64,000 nucleotides of DNA from Variovorax jilinensis (lineage in GTDB: Bacteria > Pseudomonadota > Gammaproteobacteria > Burkholderiales > Burkholderiaceae_C): assembly GCF_030316885.1 (NCBI RefSeq), contig NZ_JASZYQ010000001.1:1240001-1304000 (forward strand), read 5' to 3'. The position numbers and the translations under genes were made by a program. Below, piece by piece: positions 24,697-32,634 of the stretch (position 1 is its first letter; each line of letters begins with the position of its first letter). The notes under the pieces were generated by a model. That model was given only the letters and a program-made list of their open reading frames with translations. It searched no databases and was not told the origin of the DNA.

Positions 24697-25848
24697 ATGT
24701 ACGAATTCAAGCCAGCGTGGCAGGTCGCCCTTGACGATCTGTGCGAGCGCGTCCTTCAGATCCGTGATGCCTGTGGCGAGGCATGGCCTTACCACTGCGA
24801 TCCGGCGAGCGGCCAGTGGGATACCACCGCAGACGGTGACTGGTGTGGTGGCCACTGGGTCGAATGTCTTCGCATCGTGGGCGAGCTGTCCGGCGATAGG
24901 GTCTTGCAGCAGGAGGCCGAATCGCGGACCGAACGCCTTCGACAGTACCTCGAAAGAGACGACATGTTCCGCGCGCACCGGTTCTACTACTCGGCGGCGC
25001 GACAGTACGCCTGGACAGGCGAAAAGAAATTCAGGACGCTGGCGCTGGCGGGCGCGTGGGCTGTTCGCTCCATGGCCATTCCGTCCAACGGCGCCATGCC
25101 GATCGGGACCCAGGTGCAGGTCCGCTCGACGCAGCTCAGCGGCAGGCATAAGGTGTGCGTGGACAACGTCCACCCGAACCTGATCCTGGACTGGTGGGCG
25201 CTGAAGGAAACGGGAGATCAGGCCTTCGCGGATGGTGCGCGGCGCCACCTCGACCTCACCCTGCGGGACTTCGTTCTGGACGATGGATCCACGATCGAAT
25301 TTATAGACTACGACGTAGCATCCGGAAAGCCCCTGCGCCACTTCACGCTACTGGGCGCCCATGACGACAGTTGCTGGTCACGCGGCCAGGCCTGGGCCGT
25401 CGCAGGGTACCTGCGCGCGTGGGAAGCGCTTGGCGACAACCGCTACCTGTCTGTGGGCAATCGCCTGCTCGACTACTGGATGGCGAACTGCGGTGCTGAC
25501 GGCGTGCCGCCCTGGGACTTCAAGGACCCGGAACTCGACACGAATCCGGGTAGCGTCCCACTCGACACATCGGCTTCGGCCATCGTCGTAGAACAGCTTG
25601 CACGCATGGCGGTCAAGGGCGGCTTGCCGCCGGACGCGAGCCGGGCTTGCGCACGGCTGGAACCGATGCTCGACGGCCTGATCGCTCACATGGGCCGCGC
25701 GACAGGCGATGGATCGCCACCTGGAATGCTGCGCGATGCGTGCTTCAACCAGCCCAAGCGATATGCAAATCGCAGTGAGGTCATCTGGGGAACGGCTTAC
25801 CTGTTGTTCGCCCTGTACTACCTGAGGACGGGTCGTGTTGTCGAGTAA
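24697..25848 (+). CDS. GH88-like (unsaturated glucuronyl hydrolase family) protein
   Basis: A 383-residue alpha/alpha-barrel protein. Family blocks include the second catalytic-Asp region VDNVHPNLILDWWAL, DDGSTIEFIDYD, DDSCWSRGQAWAVAGY and DGVPPWDF, then DTSASAIVV. GH88 enzymes hydrate the C4=C5 bond of unsaturated uronic acids. The first catalytic Asp, usually in an HDxGF motif, seems replaced (AHRFYYSAARQYAWTG), so activity may differ. It follows tctC by 15 nt and precedes an ABM protein and a Rieske oxygenase, an unusual setting for this family. No signal peptide. Confidence 0.75.
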   Translation: MYEFKPAWQVALDDLCERVLQIRDACGEAWPYHCDPASGQWDTTADGDWCGGHWVECLRIVGELSGDRVLQQEAESRTERLRQYLERDDMFRAHRFYYSAARQYAWTGEKKFRTLALAGAWAVRSMAIPSNGAMPIGTQVQVRSTQLSGRHKVCVDNVHPNLILDWWALKETGDQAFADGARRHLDLTLRDFVLDDGSTIEFIDYDVASGKPLRHFTLLGAHDDSCWSRGQAWAVAGYLRAWEALGDNRYLSVGNRLLDYWMANCGADGVPPWDFKDPELDTNPGSVPLDTSASAIVVEQLARMAVKGGLPPDASRACARLEPMLDGLIAHMGRATGDGSPPGMLRDACFNQPKRYANRSEVIWGTAYLLFALYYLRTGRVVE

Positions 25849-25879
25849 GACTGTCGCCGTCGATGTACCTTGCACTCCG

Positions 25880-26170
25880 ATGGCGCTCCAGGTTGTGCTC
25901 TTTCGCGCGCGCAAGGGCGAAAGCCACAAGTTTGCGCGTGCCATGGAGCAGGCTCTGCCGATACTGCGCGCCGCCGAAGGCTATCGGGATCACCGGTTTG
26001 CACCCGGCATCGACGAACCTGATGCCCACGTTCTGCTCGTCTGGTGGCGCGCCGTGGACGACCACGTGATCGGCTTCCGGCAGTCCGCTCGCTATGGCGA
26101 TTGGCGGGCGCTACTAGACGGTCACATCTACGGCGAACCCTACGTCCGGCATTTCAGCCTGCCAGCGTAG
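25880..26170 (+). CDS. ABM-like (antibiotic biosynthesis monooxygenase fold) small protein
   Basis: About 96 residues from ATG 25880 (MALQVVLFRARKGESHKF). A GTG 45 nt upstream that overlaps the GH88-like gene is an alternative. The pattern ARKGESHKFARAMEQALPILRAAEGYRDHRF...HVLLVWWRAVDDHVIGFRQSARYGDWRALLDGH fits the dimeric alpha+beta barrel ABM fold. Members include cofactor-free quinol monooxygenases and isomerase-like proteins. It may act on an aromatic product of the operon. Confidence 0.65.
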   Translation: MALQVVLFRARKGESHKFARAMEQALPILRAAEGYRDHRFAPGIDEPDAHVLLVWWRAVDDHVIGFRQSARYGDWRALLDGHIYGEPYVRHFSLPA

Positions 26171-26245
26171 CTGGCAGCCTCGAAGCAAAAAATCTTCAAC
26201 TGCGCGCTGCGTGGCCAGTGTGCGAACCTTCTCAAGGGAGACGAT

Positions 26246-27283
26246 ATGTTCATCCGAAATTGCTGGTACGTTGCGGCCTGGGACAAGGAAGTTCCGGCCG
26301 ATGGTTTCCTGAGCAGGACCATCATCAACACGCCCGTCGTGCTTTGGCGCGACGCGGAGTCAAAGGTGATTGCACTGGTCGATCGTTGCTGTCACCGTGG
26401 CGCCAAGCTGTCCATGGGCCGAAAGGAAAACGGCGGGGATTGCGTCCGCTGCATGTACCACGGGCTCGTGTTCGACCGAACCGGGCAGTGCATCGCCGCA
26501 CCAGCCCAGGACCGGATTCCGCCGCAGGCCAGGGTCCAGAGCTTTCCCGTGGTCGAGCGCCATCGCTGGGTCTGGATCTGGATGGGCGACCCCCAAGCGG
26601 CCGATCCCGCCCTCATCCCGGACACGCAATGGCTGGACCATCCGGAATGGCGCTCGAAGGACGGCTACCTCCACTACGACGTCGACTACCTCTTGATCGC
26701 GGACAACCTATTGGATTTCTCTCACCTTCCGTTCCTACACCCCAGCACGCTGGGAGGATCCCCCGACTATGCAGCGGTCCTCCCGAAGGTGGAGCGAAAC
26801 GCACGTGGCGTCCGTCTGACCAAATGGGTGCCGAACACCGAGCCACCGGCCTACTCCGCGAAATATGCGAACTACGCCCCGGGCGCGCAAGTAGACAGGT
26901 GGACTTACTACGACTTCATCGTTCCGGGCGTGCTGTTGATGGACACCGGGATGATGCCGGCCGGCACAGGTGGCCAGGATGCACACCGCGAAAACTCAGT
27001 GGCATTCAGGGGATGCCAAGCGTTGACCCCGGAGACCGAGACCTCTACGCACTACTTCTTCGCGCATGCGCACAACTTCATGCTAGACCGCCCGGATGTC
27101 ACGGCCGAGATCCACGCCGGTGTCGAGCGCGCATTCGAGGAAGACCGGGTCATGATCACGTCGCAACAGCAGAACCTTGCGCACGATGCCGCCTTCAAGA
27201 TGGTGCCGCTCAGCGTTGATGCGGCCTTGTCGCAATTCCGTTGGGTCGTTGACCAGATGGCAAAGAAGGAACTTGCAGCGTGA
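26246..27283 (+). CDS. Rieske oxygenase, vanillate O-demethylase-like (VanA family)
   Basis: A 345-residue terminal oxygenase. The Rieske [2Fe-2S] ligands are in CCHRGAKLSMG and CVRCMYHGLVFD. The mononuclear iron region is NLLDFSHLPFLHPSTLG. VanA-type enzymes usually demethylate aryl methyl ethers, releasing formaldehyde. The start is preceded by aagggagacgat. It overlaps the reductase gene by 4 nt (GTGA). The exact substrate cannot be read; dicamba-, toluenesulfonate- and vanillate-type enzymes share this architecture. Confidence 0.9.
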   Translation: MFIRNCWYVAAWDKEVPADGFLSRTIINTPVVLWRDAESKVIALVDRCCHRGAKLSMGRKENGGDCVRCMYHGLVFDRTGQCIAAPAQDRIPPQARVQSFPVVERHRWVWIWMGDPQAADPALIPDTQWLDHPEWRSKDGYLHYDVDYLLIADNLLDFSHLPFLHPSTLGGSPDYAAVLPKVERNARGVRLTKWVPNTEPPAYSAKYANYAPGAQVDRWTYYDFIVPGVLLMDTGMMPAGTGGQDAHRENSVAFRGCQALTPETETSTHYFFAHAHNFMLDRPDVTAEIHAGVERAFEEDRVMITSQQQNLAHDAAFKMVPLSVDAALSQFRWVVDQMAKKELAA

Positions 27284-28263
27284 ATAGCGCCAGTCAACAA
27301 GTCCTGACGGTCAGCGCTATCCGCGCAGAGGCGCGGGATGTCCTATCGGTCGAACTGCGGCATCCTGAGGGCGCGAGGCTTACACCCTTCGCTGCAGGGG
27401 CGCACCTTGAGATTCGGTTGCCGACGACGCGAGAACAAACCATGCCGATGATCCGGCATTACTCGCTATGCAACAGTCCGCTCGAAACGGATCGCTATGT
27501 GATCGCTGTCGGTTTCGCGCACGCCGGCCGGGGTGGGTCGAGGGCGGTTCACGAGACGATCCGCGTTGGCGGCCTAATCAACGCTTCCCTACCGATCAAC
27601 AACTTTGCGCTCGTTCCTGCTGCAAGTCACTACCGCTTCGTGGCGGGTGGCATCGGAATCACGCCGATCATGTCGATGATTGGTTGGTGCGAGGCGCAAG
27701 GCAAGAGCTGGTCACTGCTGTATTGCACGCGCAACCGGCTTCGGACCGCGTTCTACGAAGAACTGCAGCAGTATGGCAATCGGATTCATTTCCACTTTGC
27801 GGATGAGGCAGGCGGCGAACGAGCAGATCTCGCCATGTATCTGGGGAGCAAGAAGACCGAAGAACATGTGTACTGCTGCGGCCCCGCGTCGCTGATGCAC
27901 TCGGTACAGGAGCATTGCGGAGACCGACCCAAAGGCTCCGTTCATCTGGAGTGGTTTGCTGCAGGTGATCGGCCGCTTGAGAACTCGTCGCCTGCGTCTG
28001 AGTTCACGGTGGTTGTGAAGTCGTCAGGACAGCGCATTCTCGTGCTTGAAGAAAAAAGCATCCTGCAAGCGCTGGAAGATAGCGGGGTCGCGATCCCTTT
28101 CTCGTGCCGCGAAGGTTTGTGCCGGACGTGCGAGACAAGCATTTGCGCAGGGCGTGCAGACCACCGGGATTGGGTGCTTTCCGAAGAAGAGCGCGACGCT
28201 CAGCGTTCGTTGCTGGTCTGCGTTTCAAGGGCTCAAACGGCTGAGCTCGTACTAGACCTTTGA
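27280..28263 (+). CDS. Rieske oxygenase reductase (VanB-like FMN/NADH and 2Fe-2S ferredoxin)
   Basis: A 327-residue protein starting at GTG 27280 inside the oxygenase stop. The N-terminal flavin domain has RHYSLCN; the nucleotide domain has GGIGITPIMSMI and YCCGPASLMHSV; the C-terminal plant-type ferredoxin has CREGLCRTCE and a final LLVCVS cysteine. It passes electrons from NAD(P)H to the oxygenase. It is the last gene of the operon. The 288 nt that follow contain no recognisable gene, only an imperfect inverted repeat near 28360-28410. Confidence 0.92.
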   Translation: MNSASQQVLTVSAIRAEARDVLSVELRHPEGARLTPFAAGAHLEIRLPTTREQTMPMIRHYSLCNSPLETDRYVIAVGFAHAGRGGSRAVHETIRVGGLINASLPINNFALVPAASHYRFVAGGIGITPIMSMIGWCEAQGKSWSLLYCTRNRLRTAFYEELQQYGNRIHFHFADEAGGERADLAMYLGSKKTEEHVYCCGPASLMHSVQEHCGDRPKGSVHLEWFAAGDRPLENSSPASEFTVVVKSSGQRILVLEEKSILQALEDSGVAIPFSCREGLCRTCETSICAGRADHRDWVLSEEERDAQRSLLVCVSRAQTAELVLDL

Positions 28264-28551
28264 AGCGTAAAGCCAAGGTCATTACGCGACACGACAAGGG
28301 CCGGAACATGGTCTCAAGAATAGGGAAAGAGTTTCGAATAGACGTGCCATTGTTGTAGCGGACACGCAGGCAACGCATGCTTGAGGACATGCGCGTCCGC
28401 AAGCCTTAAGCATCAACGGTCATTGGCCGAACCCACGTCGATGTCTTCAATCGATGCATACCTGCCATCCAGACGCGTGCCACGAAAGACCGAGTTGGGC
28501 CCACAGCGGAAGTAGGCCATTTTCAATCTAGCCGACCGGCTACCATTCGCC

Positions 28552-29001
28552 ATGGACTCAAGCTGCGATCACATTGATGCAAAACCGCTCATGTGGCGCG
28601 TCGCGAGAAGGCCGACTGTGGTCGTCATTTCGCTGATCCTCGCGGTCTTTGCCGCGTGGTCATGGGGTCTCCACGCGGGCGTCTGCGTGTCGCAGTTTCG
28701 CATCCTCAAGGATAGAGAATTGATCGAAGCCGCCGTCAGGCACGTCATCCTGGGCGACGATGCGGACCAAGGGCAGGTCGATGAGTTCCTTCATGCCAAT
28801 CCAGACTGTTGCGGGGTGAATCGGACCGCGAGCCGTGGCTTTCTTTCTTGGGACGTGTTTGAAGTCGAGATCAATTACCAACGACAGCCAATGGGCACGA
28901 GCGTTGAACCTTTCTACAAGACGATCGTAGCTGTCCAGGCTTGCGGTTCTTCGATGGGCTCAACTCACGGAATCTCCACGCCGACCCTCGAAAAGTATTG
29001 A
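28552..29001 (+). CDS. Membrane-anchored hypothetical protein
   Basis: A 149-residue protein with one membrane segment at about residues 22-42 (TVVVISLILAVFAAWSWGL) and a soluble part with several cysteines (GVCVSQF, NPDCCGVN, VQACGSS). No family recognised. It sits in an AT-richer stretch between the Rieske operon and minus-strand membrane genes, which suggests transferred DNA. Confidence 0.5.
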   Translation: MDSSCDHIDAKPLMWRVARRPTVVVISLILAVFAAWSWGLHAGVCVSQFRILKDRELIEAAVRHVILGDDADQGQVDEFLHANPDCCGVNRTASRGFLSWDVFEVEINYQRQPMGTSVEPFYKTIVAVQACGSSMGSTHGISTPTLEKY

Positions 29002-29084
29002 CGGAAGCTGGCGTGATCGTCTGCTCCTGGCCGAAAAGATGCTTCCTCCACATCCGATCGCGTGTCAATGGGAATTGCATGCAG

Positions 29085-29885
29085 TCATCTCCGCCAAGTA
29101 ACTTTTATCCCGAAGGACCGAAGCGCCACGGAGAGCAAACCAAGGACAAAAAAGAACCACGCTGCAGTGAACACTATCAGCAGTGAAGCCATCAATGACG
29201 CACTCGCTCGCCATGCGGGCTCGTTCTTCGCGACAGTCGGAATCTCGCCGAAGACGTACGCTACTGCCTCGAGGGACAACCATGCCAAAAATGGGGCAGC
29301 GAAGCCGATCATTAGGACTAGTGACGTTCGAGGGTGACTGGTGATTGATAGTTTAGTGGCGCCGAGCAGCCGACATACGACTGCTGTGAAGAGGAGGCAG
29401 ACGCAAGAATATCTCAGCCACTTGAACACATCCGGCAAGCTGGCCACCGCAAAGTCAGCGAGTTGGGGTCTATCGAGCCGCCGTGCGAGCGTTGCGTCAT
29501 CGAAGAGCCCGGCGAAGTTGGTGCCAAGCAAAGAAGTCACGGAGAGCAATTCAGATCGGAGGCACAGCGACACCAACGCGACCACCAAGGAAGCGACCAG
29601 CATTCTGTTAGAGATGGATAGAGCGAGGGCCCGATCGTCGAATATGCGGACCACCAAGCCCATCGCTAGTGCCGCAAGCGCGACGCAGAACCCAAAAGCA
29701 GCCCAATCGCTGAAATGGAGCGGCGGCGCACGCCCATACTGCACATAGACGTGCCCGGTAGCAAACCCAACCATTGACCAGGCTACCAGGACGGCGCTGC
29801 AAGCAGCCAAAAATATCGGGCGAGTTGCGAATGACTTACTGGCCGTAGTGCGTCCCCTGCCGTGCGACGGCGATTCAACTCTCAA
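29085..29885 (-). CDS. Multi-pass membrane protein of unknown function
   Basis: A 266-residue protein with about six hydrophobic helices (for example residues 24-45, 60-82, 92-112, 155-172, 187-208, 235-258). A conserved family is not evident. The start ATG at 29885 follows a short arginine-rich leader; the ATG could lie further in. Codon use is less GC-biased than in the catabolic operon beside it. Confidence 0.5.
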   Translation of the reverse strand: MRVESPSHGRGRTTASKSFATRPIFLAACSAVLVAWSMVGFATGHVYVQYGRAPPLHFSDWAAFGFCVALAALAMGLVVRIFDDRALALSISNRMLVASLVVALVSLCLRSELLSVTSLLGTNFAGLFDDATLARRLDRPQLADFAVASLPDVFKWLRYSCVCLLFTAVVCRLLGATKLSITSHPRTSLVLMIGFAAPFLAWLSLEAVAYVFGEIPTVAKNEPAWRASASLMASLLIVFTAAWFFFVLGLLSVALRSFGIKVTWRR

Positions 29886-29976
29886 TTCTTGCTTGGTAGT
29901 TGGTTAGTGCGCAAACACGACGATCCACCCAGTTGGACCCTGCCAACCAACGACTGCTACTGGCCGGTAATCGACG

Positions 29977-30303
29977 TTAGCGAAACATCGACATTGCTTT
30001 AAAAAACGCCCCTATCAGGATGATGCCGCCGCAGAAGATGACGACAAACTTTCCACCCCATCCGGGAGCCCGCCACAGCAAGCCAAACGTGGACCAAGGG
30101 TTAAGTCTGGGCGCGCCAGGCGCCTGCTTCTTGGGAAGGTGCTTGGCCTCAATCAGCGCGACCGCCCCGATGCCAGCAAAGAAAAGGGCAAAGGCTAGGC
30201 ACATCAACGCAGACTGATATGCGCCTCGCTGTGCCATGCCGCCAGCCGCCACAGCGAAGAACAAGACAACCGCACCAACCAGCAACCTTGTGAACCAGCC
30301 CAC
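29977..30303 (-). CDS. Small membrane protein of unknown function
   Basis: A 108-residue protein if it starts at GTG 30303, 5 nt after AGGAG; a longer upstream reading frame has no such site. It has hydrophobic segments at about residues 5-22, 32-50 and 85-102, with a basic loop (KHLPKKQAPGAPRLNPW) in between. No family recognised. Confidence 0.5.
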   Translation of the reverse strand: MGWFTRLLVGAVVLFFAVAAGGMAQRGAYQSALMCLAFALFFAGIGAVALIEAKHLPKKQAPGAPRLNPWSTFGLLWRAPGWGGKFVVIFCGGIILIGAFFKAMSMFR

Positions 30304-30451
30304 CAAATCTCCTCTGGCCCTATTTAAAGCGGCAACGCCGCGCCGATGACGGATTGTTGTGCGTACTTCCGTGAGTGCGCACGCGCTCCGGACGGCCTTG
30401 TTGTGAGCCAGCGACGAAGGTCCACTGTTGGCCACGCTCCGCCACTCACCT

Positions 30452-30836
30452 TTATGCCTCAGCGACCGCCGCGATGGAAACCTTAAGCCCCGGAATTCTC
30501 GCCGGCAGCTTGGCACCTTGCTGGGCGGGAGGATCAGAGGGGAACCATCTGATCCATTCCTCGTTCATGCCCGCAAAGTCGTCTTCGTCTGCAAGGACAA
30601 CGGTGAACCTGACAGCCTTCGCCAGTGAGCTGCCCGCGGCCTCGAGAATTGCCTGCACATTGGTCATGCACTGACGGGTCTGTTCCTGGATCGTGCTACC
30701 GACGATTGCGCCCGTGACGGCATCGGCAGGGGACGTTCCAGAGAGGAAGACGAGTCCGGCGGCTTTGACCGCCTGACTGTAGGTCGCCGGCGGCTTGGCT
30801 GGCAGCCTTCGGTGTGTAGACGATCTGGCGAGTCAT
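30452..30836 (-). pseudogene. RidA/YjgF-family gene interrupted by a frameshift
   Basis: The N-terminus MTRQIVYTPKA is in one frame and the rest (PAKPPATYSQAV, GLVFLSGTSPAD, CMTNVQAILEAAGSSL, DFAGMNEEW) in another. One extra base near 30803 accounts for the switch; removing it gives about 128 continuous residues. RidA proteins hydrolyse reactive enamine/imine intermediates. It may be a recent pseudogene or a sequencing error. An internal ATG (QCMTNV) could at most yield a useless 71-residue product. Confidence 0.7.
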
Positions 30837-30981
30837 TGGCTTCTCAGCGACTGTTAGAAACGGTGGCGATGGCGCCACCCGCCTGCGCAGTTTGGTAGCG
30901 AGCAGCAGGTCACCACGATCCCCTCGCGTCCATCGGAAAGATCTCATCCGGATGGGGGAGGGCTGGTTGAGCGAATCGCAT

Positions 30982-32271
30982 CTATCCCGATTTGCGGGCT
31001 AGGCCCTCGAGGTGCTTCGAGAGCTTAGTGAGCCAAAGCCTGCGCTCGGTGTCGTAGCTGTGGGCGTTGTAAGTGCCCTCAATCACCGGCGGCAGATGAC
31101 CCAGGATCGCCTCAGCCACTTCTCCGGGGCACCCTAGCGCGGCGAGCATCGTGCGGCTCGTGCGCCGCAGGTTGTGCGGCGTCCAGTGGATGACCGGCAG
31201 CATCAGGCCCTCGCTTTCACGTTTAGCCACCTTGGCGGAATACGGCTGCAGGCCGTAGATGTAGGTCGAGAAATCATGCTGGGTGTACTGCTCGCCGCGC
31301 GCGTCTTCGAAGAGGAAGCCCGACTTGCCGACCGCCTTCAGGCGCCGCTGAATGATCTTCCGCGCGCGGCCGATGAGTGGCACTCGGAGGTCGACGGCAA
31401 CAGCGAACCGCTCGTTCTTCGTGAGTGCCTTAGGGACGGTCCACCAGGTGCCATCTTTTTCCTCGCTGATGTGCTCGGGCCGAATCGCTAGGATCTCGCC
31501 GCCACGTGTGCACGTCCACAGGTACATCTGCAGGGTGTCCTGGCCGAGCTCGTGCATGTTGGGCAGCCACCCGAGCAACGTGCCGACCTCTTCGTCGCGT
31601 AGCAAGCGCCGCTGCTGGCCCTGGTGCTCGCCGCCGACGATCTTCCCCTTGCTTTTCAGCCGGCCCTTTTGCACGGCTGGCCACCAGTTCGGCGTGTCTT
31701 GGTCTAGGCGGCCTGAGTCCAGCGCCAGTGCCCACGCTGCACCGAGCATCGAGCGTAGCTTTTGAGCGGCCGTCGGCGTAGCTTTCCGCGCTTCCAGCAG
31801 GTCGAAGCATGTCGATCTGGTCACCGAGTTCGCCAGGCTGGCCGCGAACGTCGGTTCTTCGTCCAGAAGCCGCTCGAGCGCTCTGCGCGCAGCGAGTGCG
31901 CCGGCCGCCTTCCGCTCGGCCTCGAGGTGACCCATGATGTAGTCTTGGACCAGCTTGCGCACGGTGAACAGCTCGGCGGGCGGCGGAGCAGAGCCGGCAG
32001 GCTTGCGACGCTGCCGCTGGAATTCCTTCGGGTCGATTCCGTCGGCGCGTTTGGCGCGGAGGTCCTCCCAGATAGCCGCGGCCTTGGATGCCCGCATCTT
32101 CGGGTAGGGGCCGATGGCCGTCTGCTTCATCAAGCCTGACACCGGGTGCTTGTAGCGATAGGTCCACGTCGCCTTCGACGCTGAAGCCACCAGGCGGAGA
32201 CCTTCGCAGCCGTCGACAACGAGGTGTTCACCAGGCTTCAGCAGCTTGGCGGCGCGAACATCGAAGAACAT
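30982..32271 (-). CDS. P4-type tyrosine recombinase (integrase)
   Basis: A 429-residue protein from ATG 32271 (MFFDVRAAKLLKPGEH). The N-terminal arm-binding domain (DUF4102 type) has LRLVASASKATWTYRYKHP and IGPYPKMRASKA. The catalytic domain has the first Arg in CTRGGEIL, the HxxR box in TPHNLRRTSRT, a His in LGHLPP and the Tyr near TYNAHSY. It should catalyse site-specific integration. It reads away from tRNA-Gly and lies on the 5' side of that tRNA. Direct repeats acgccgaa upstream could be arm sites. Confidence 0.9.
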   Translation of the reverse strand: MFFDVRAAKLLKPGEHLVVDGCEGLRLVASASKATWTYRYKHPVSGLMKQTAIGPYPKMRASKAAAIWEDLRAKRADGIDPKEFQRQRRKPAGSAPPPAELFTVRKLVQDYIMGHLEAERKAAGALAARRALERLLDEEPTFAASLANSVTRSTCFDLLEARKATPTAAQKLRSMLGAAWALALDSGRLDQDTPNWWPAVQKGRLKSKGKIVGGEHQGQQRRLLRDEEVGTLLGWLPNMHELGQDTLQMYLWTCTRGGEILAIRPEHISEEKDGTWWTVPKALTKNERFAVAVDLRVPLIGRARKIIQRRLKAVGKSGFLFEDARGEQYTQHDFSTYIYGLQPYSAKVAKRESEGLMLPVIHWTPHNLRRTSRTMLAALGCPGEVAEAILGHLPPVIEGTYNAHSYDTERRLWLTKLSKHLEGLARKSG

Positions 32272-32503
32272 GGGGGACCTATACTCCGGCTGTCGTCGAG
32301 GGGTGCCCTCAAGGGATCCCGCGACGGGTAGGGGGTGGCGCGGTTGTCTCAAAAGCTACGCCGAAACCTACGCCGAAGTGCAAAGTGTATAGGGGTGACG
32401 CCGGCCGGCTTTGGGGAATGTCAAAGCGACCTATGAGCTGATTTCCCTCTATAGATCAAACACTTAGGTCGAAAATTCGTTGCGCGTCAACGACTTACGA
32501 AAT

Positions 32504-32577
32504 GCGGGTGTAGTTCAATGGCAGAACGGCAGCTTCCCAAGCTTCATACGAGGGTTCGATTCCCTTCACCCGCTCCA
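32504..32577 (+). tRNA. tRNA-Gly (anticodon CCC)
   Basis: A 74-nt gene starting GCGGGTG and ending CACCCGC-TCCA, so the acceptor stem pairs fully and CCA is encoded. The D-arm contains TAGTTCAATGGCAGA, the anticodon loop is TTCCCAA (CCC), and the T-arm is GAGGG-TTCGATT-CCCTT. The sequence is close to the E. coli tRNA-Gly(CCC) that I recall. A strong terminator follows 9 nt later. Confidence 0.95.
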
Positions 32578-32586
32578 GATCCAGCT

Positions 32587-32619
32587 GAAAAACGGCCCCG
32601 CACCGCGGGGCCGTTTTTC
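32587..32619. terminator. Bidirectional rho-independent terminator
   Basis: A perfect 14-bp stem (gaaaaacggccccg / cggggccgtttttc) with a 5-nt loop caccg. It has an A-run before and a T-run after, so it can end both tRNA-Gly on the plus strand and the carboxylesterase on the minus strand, whose stop lies 15 nt away. Confidence 0.92.
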
Positions 32620-32634
32620 ATGGGTGCCTGCCGT

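Noticed and set aside
15197..32500. GACTTACGAA occurs both near 15197 and at 32491 and could be a pair of attachment sites
   Set aside because: Only 10 bp match and the flanks do not. A match of this length over 17 kb is expected by chance.
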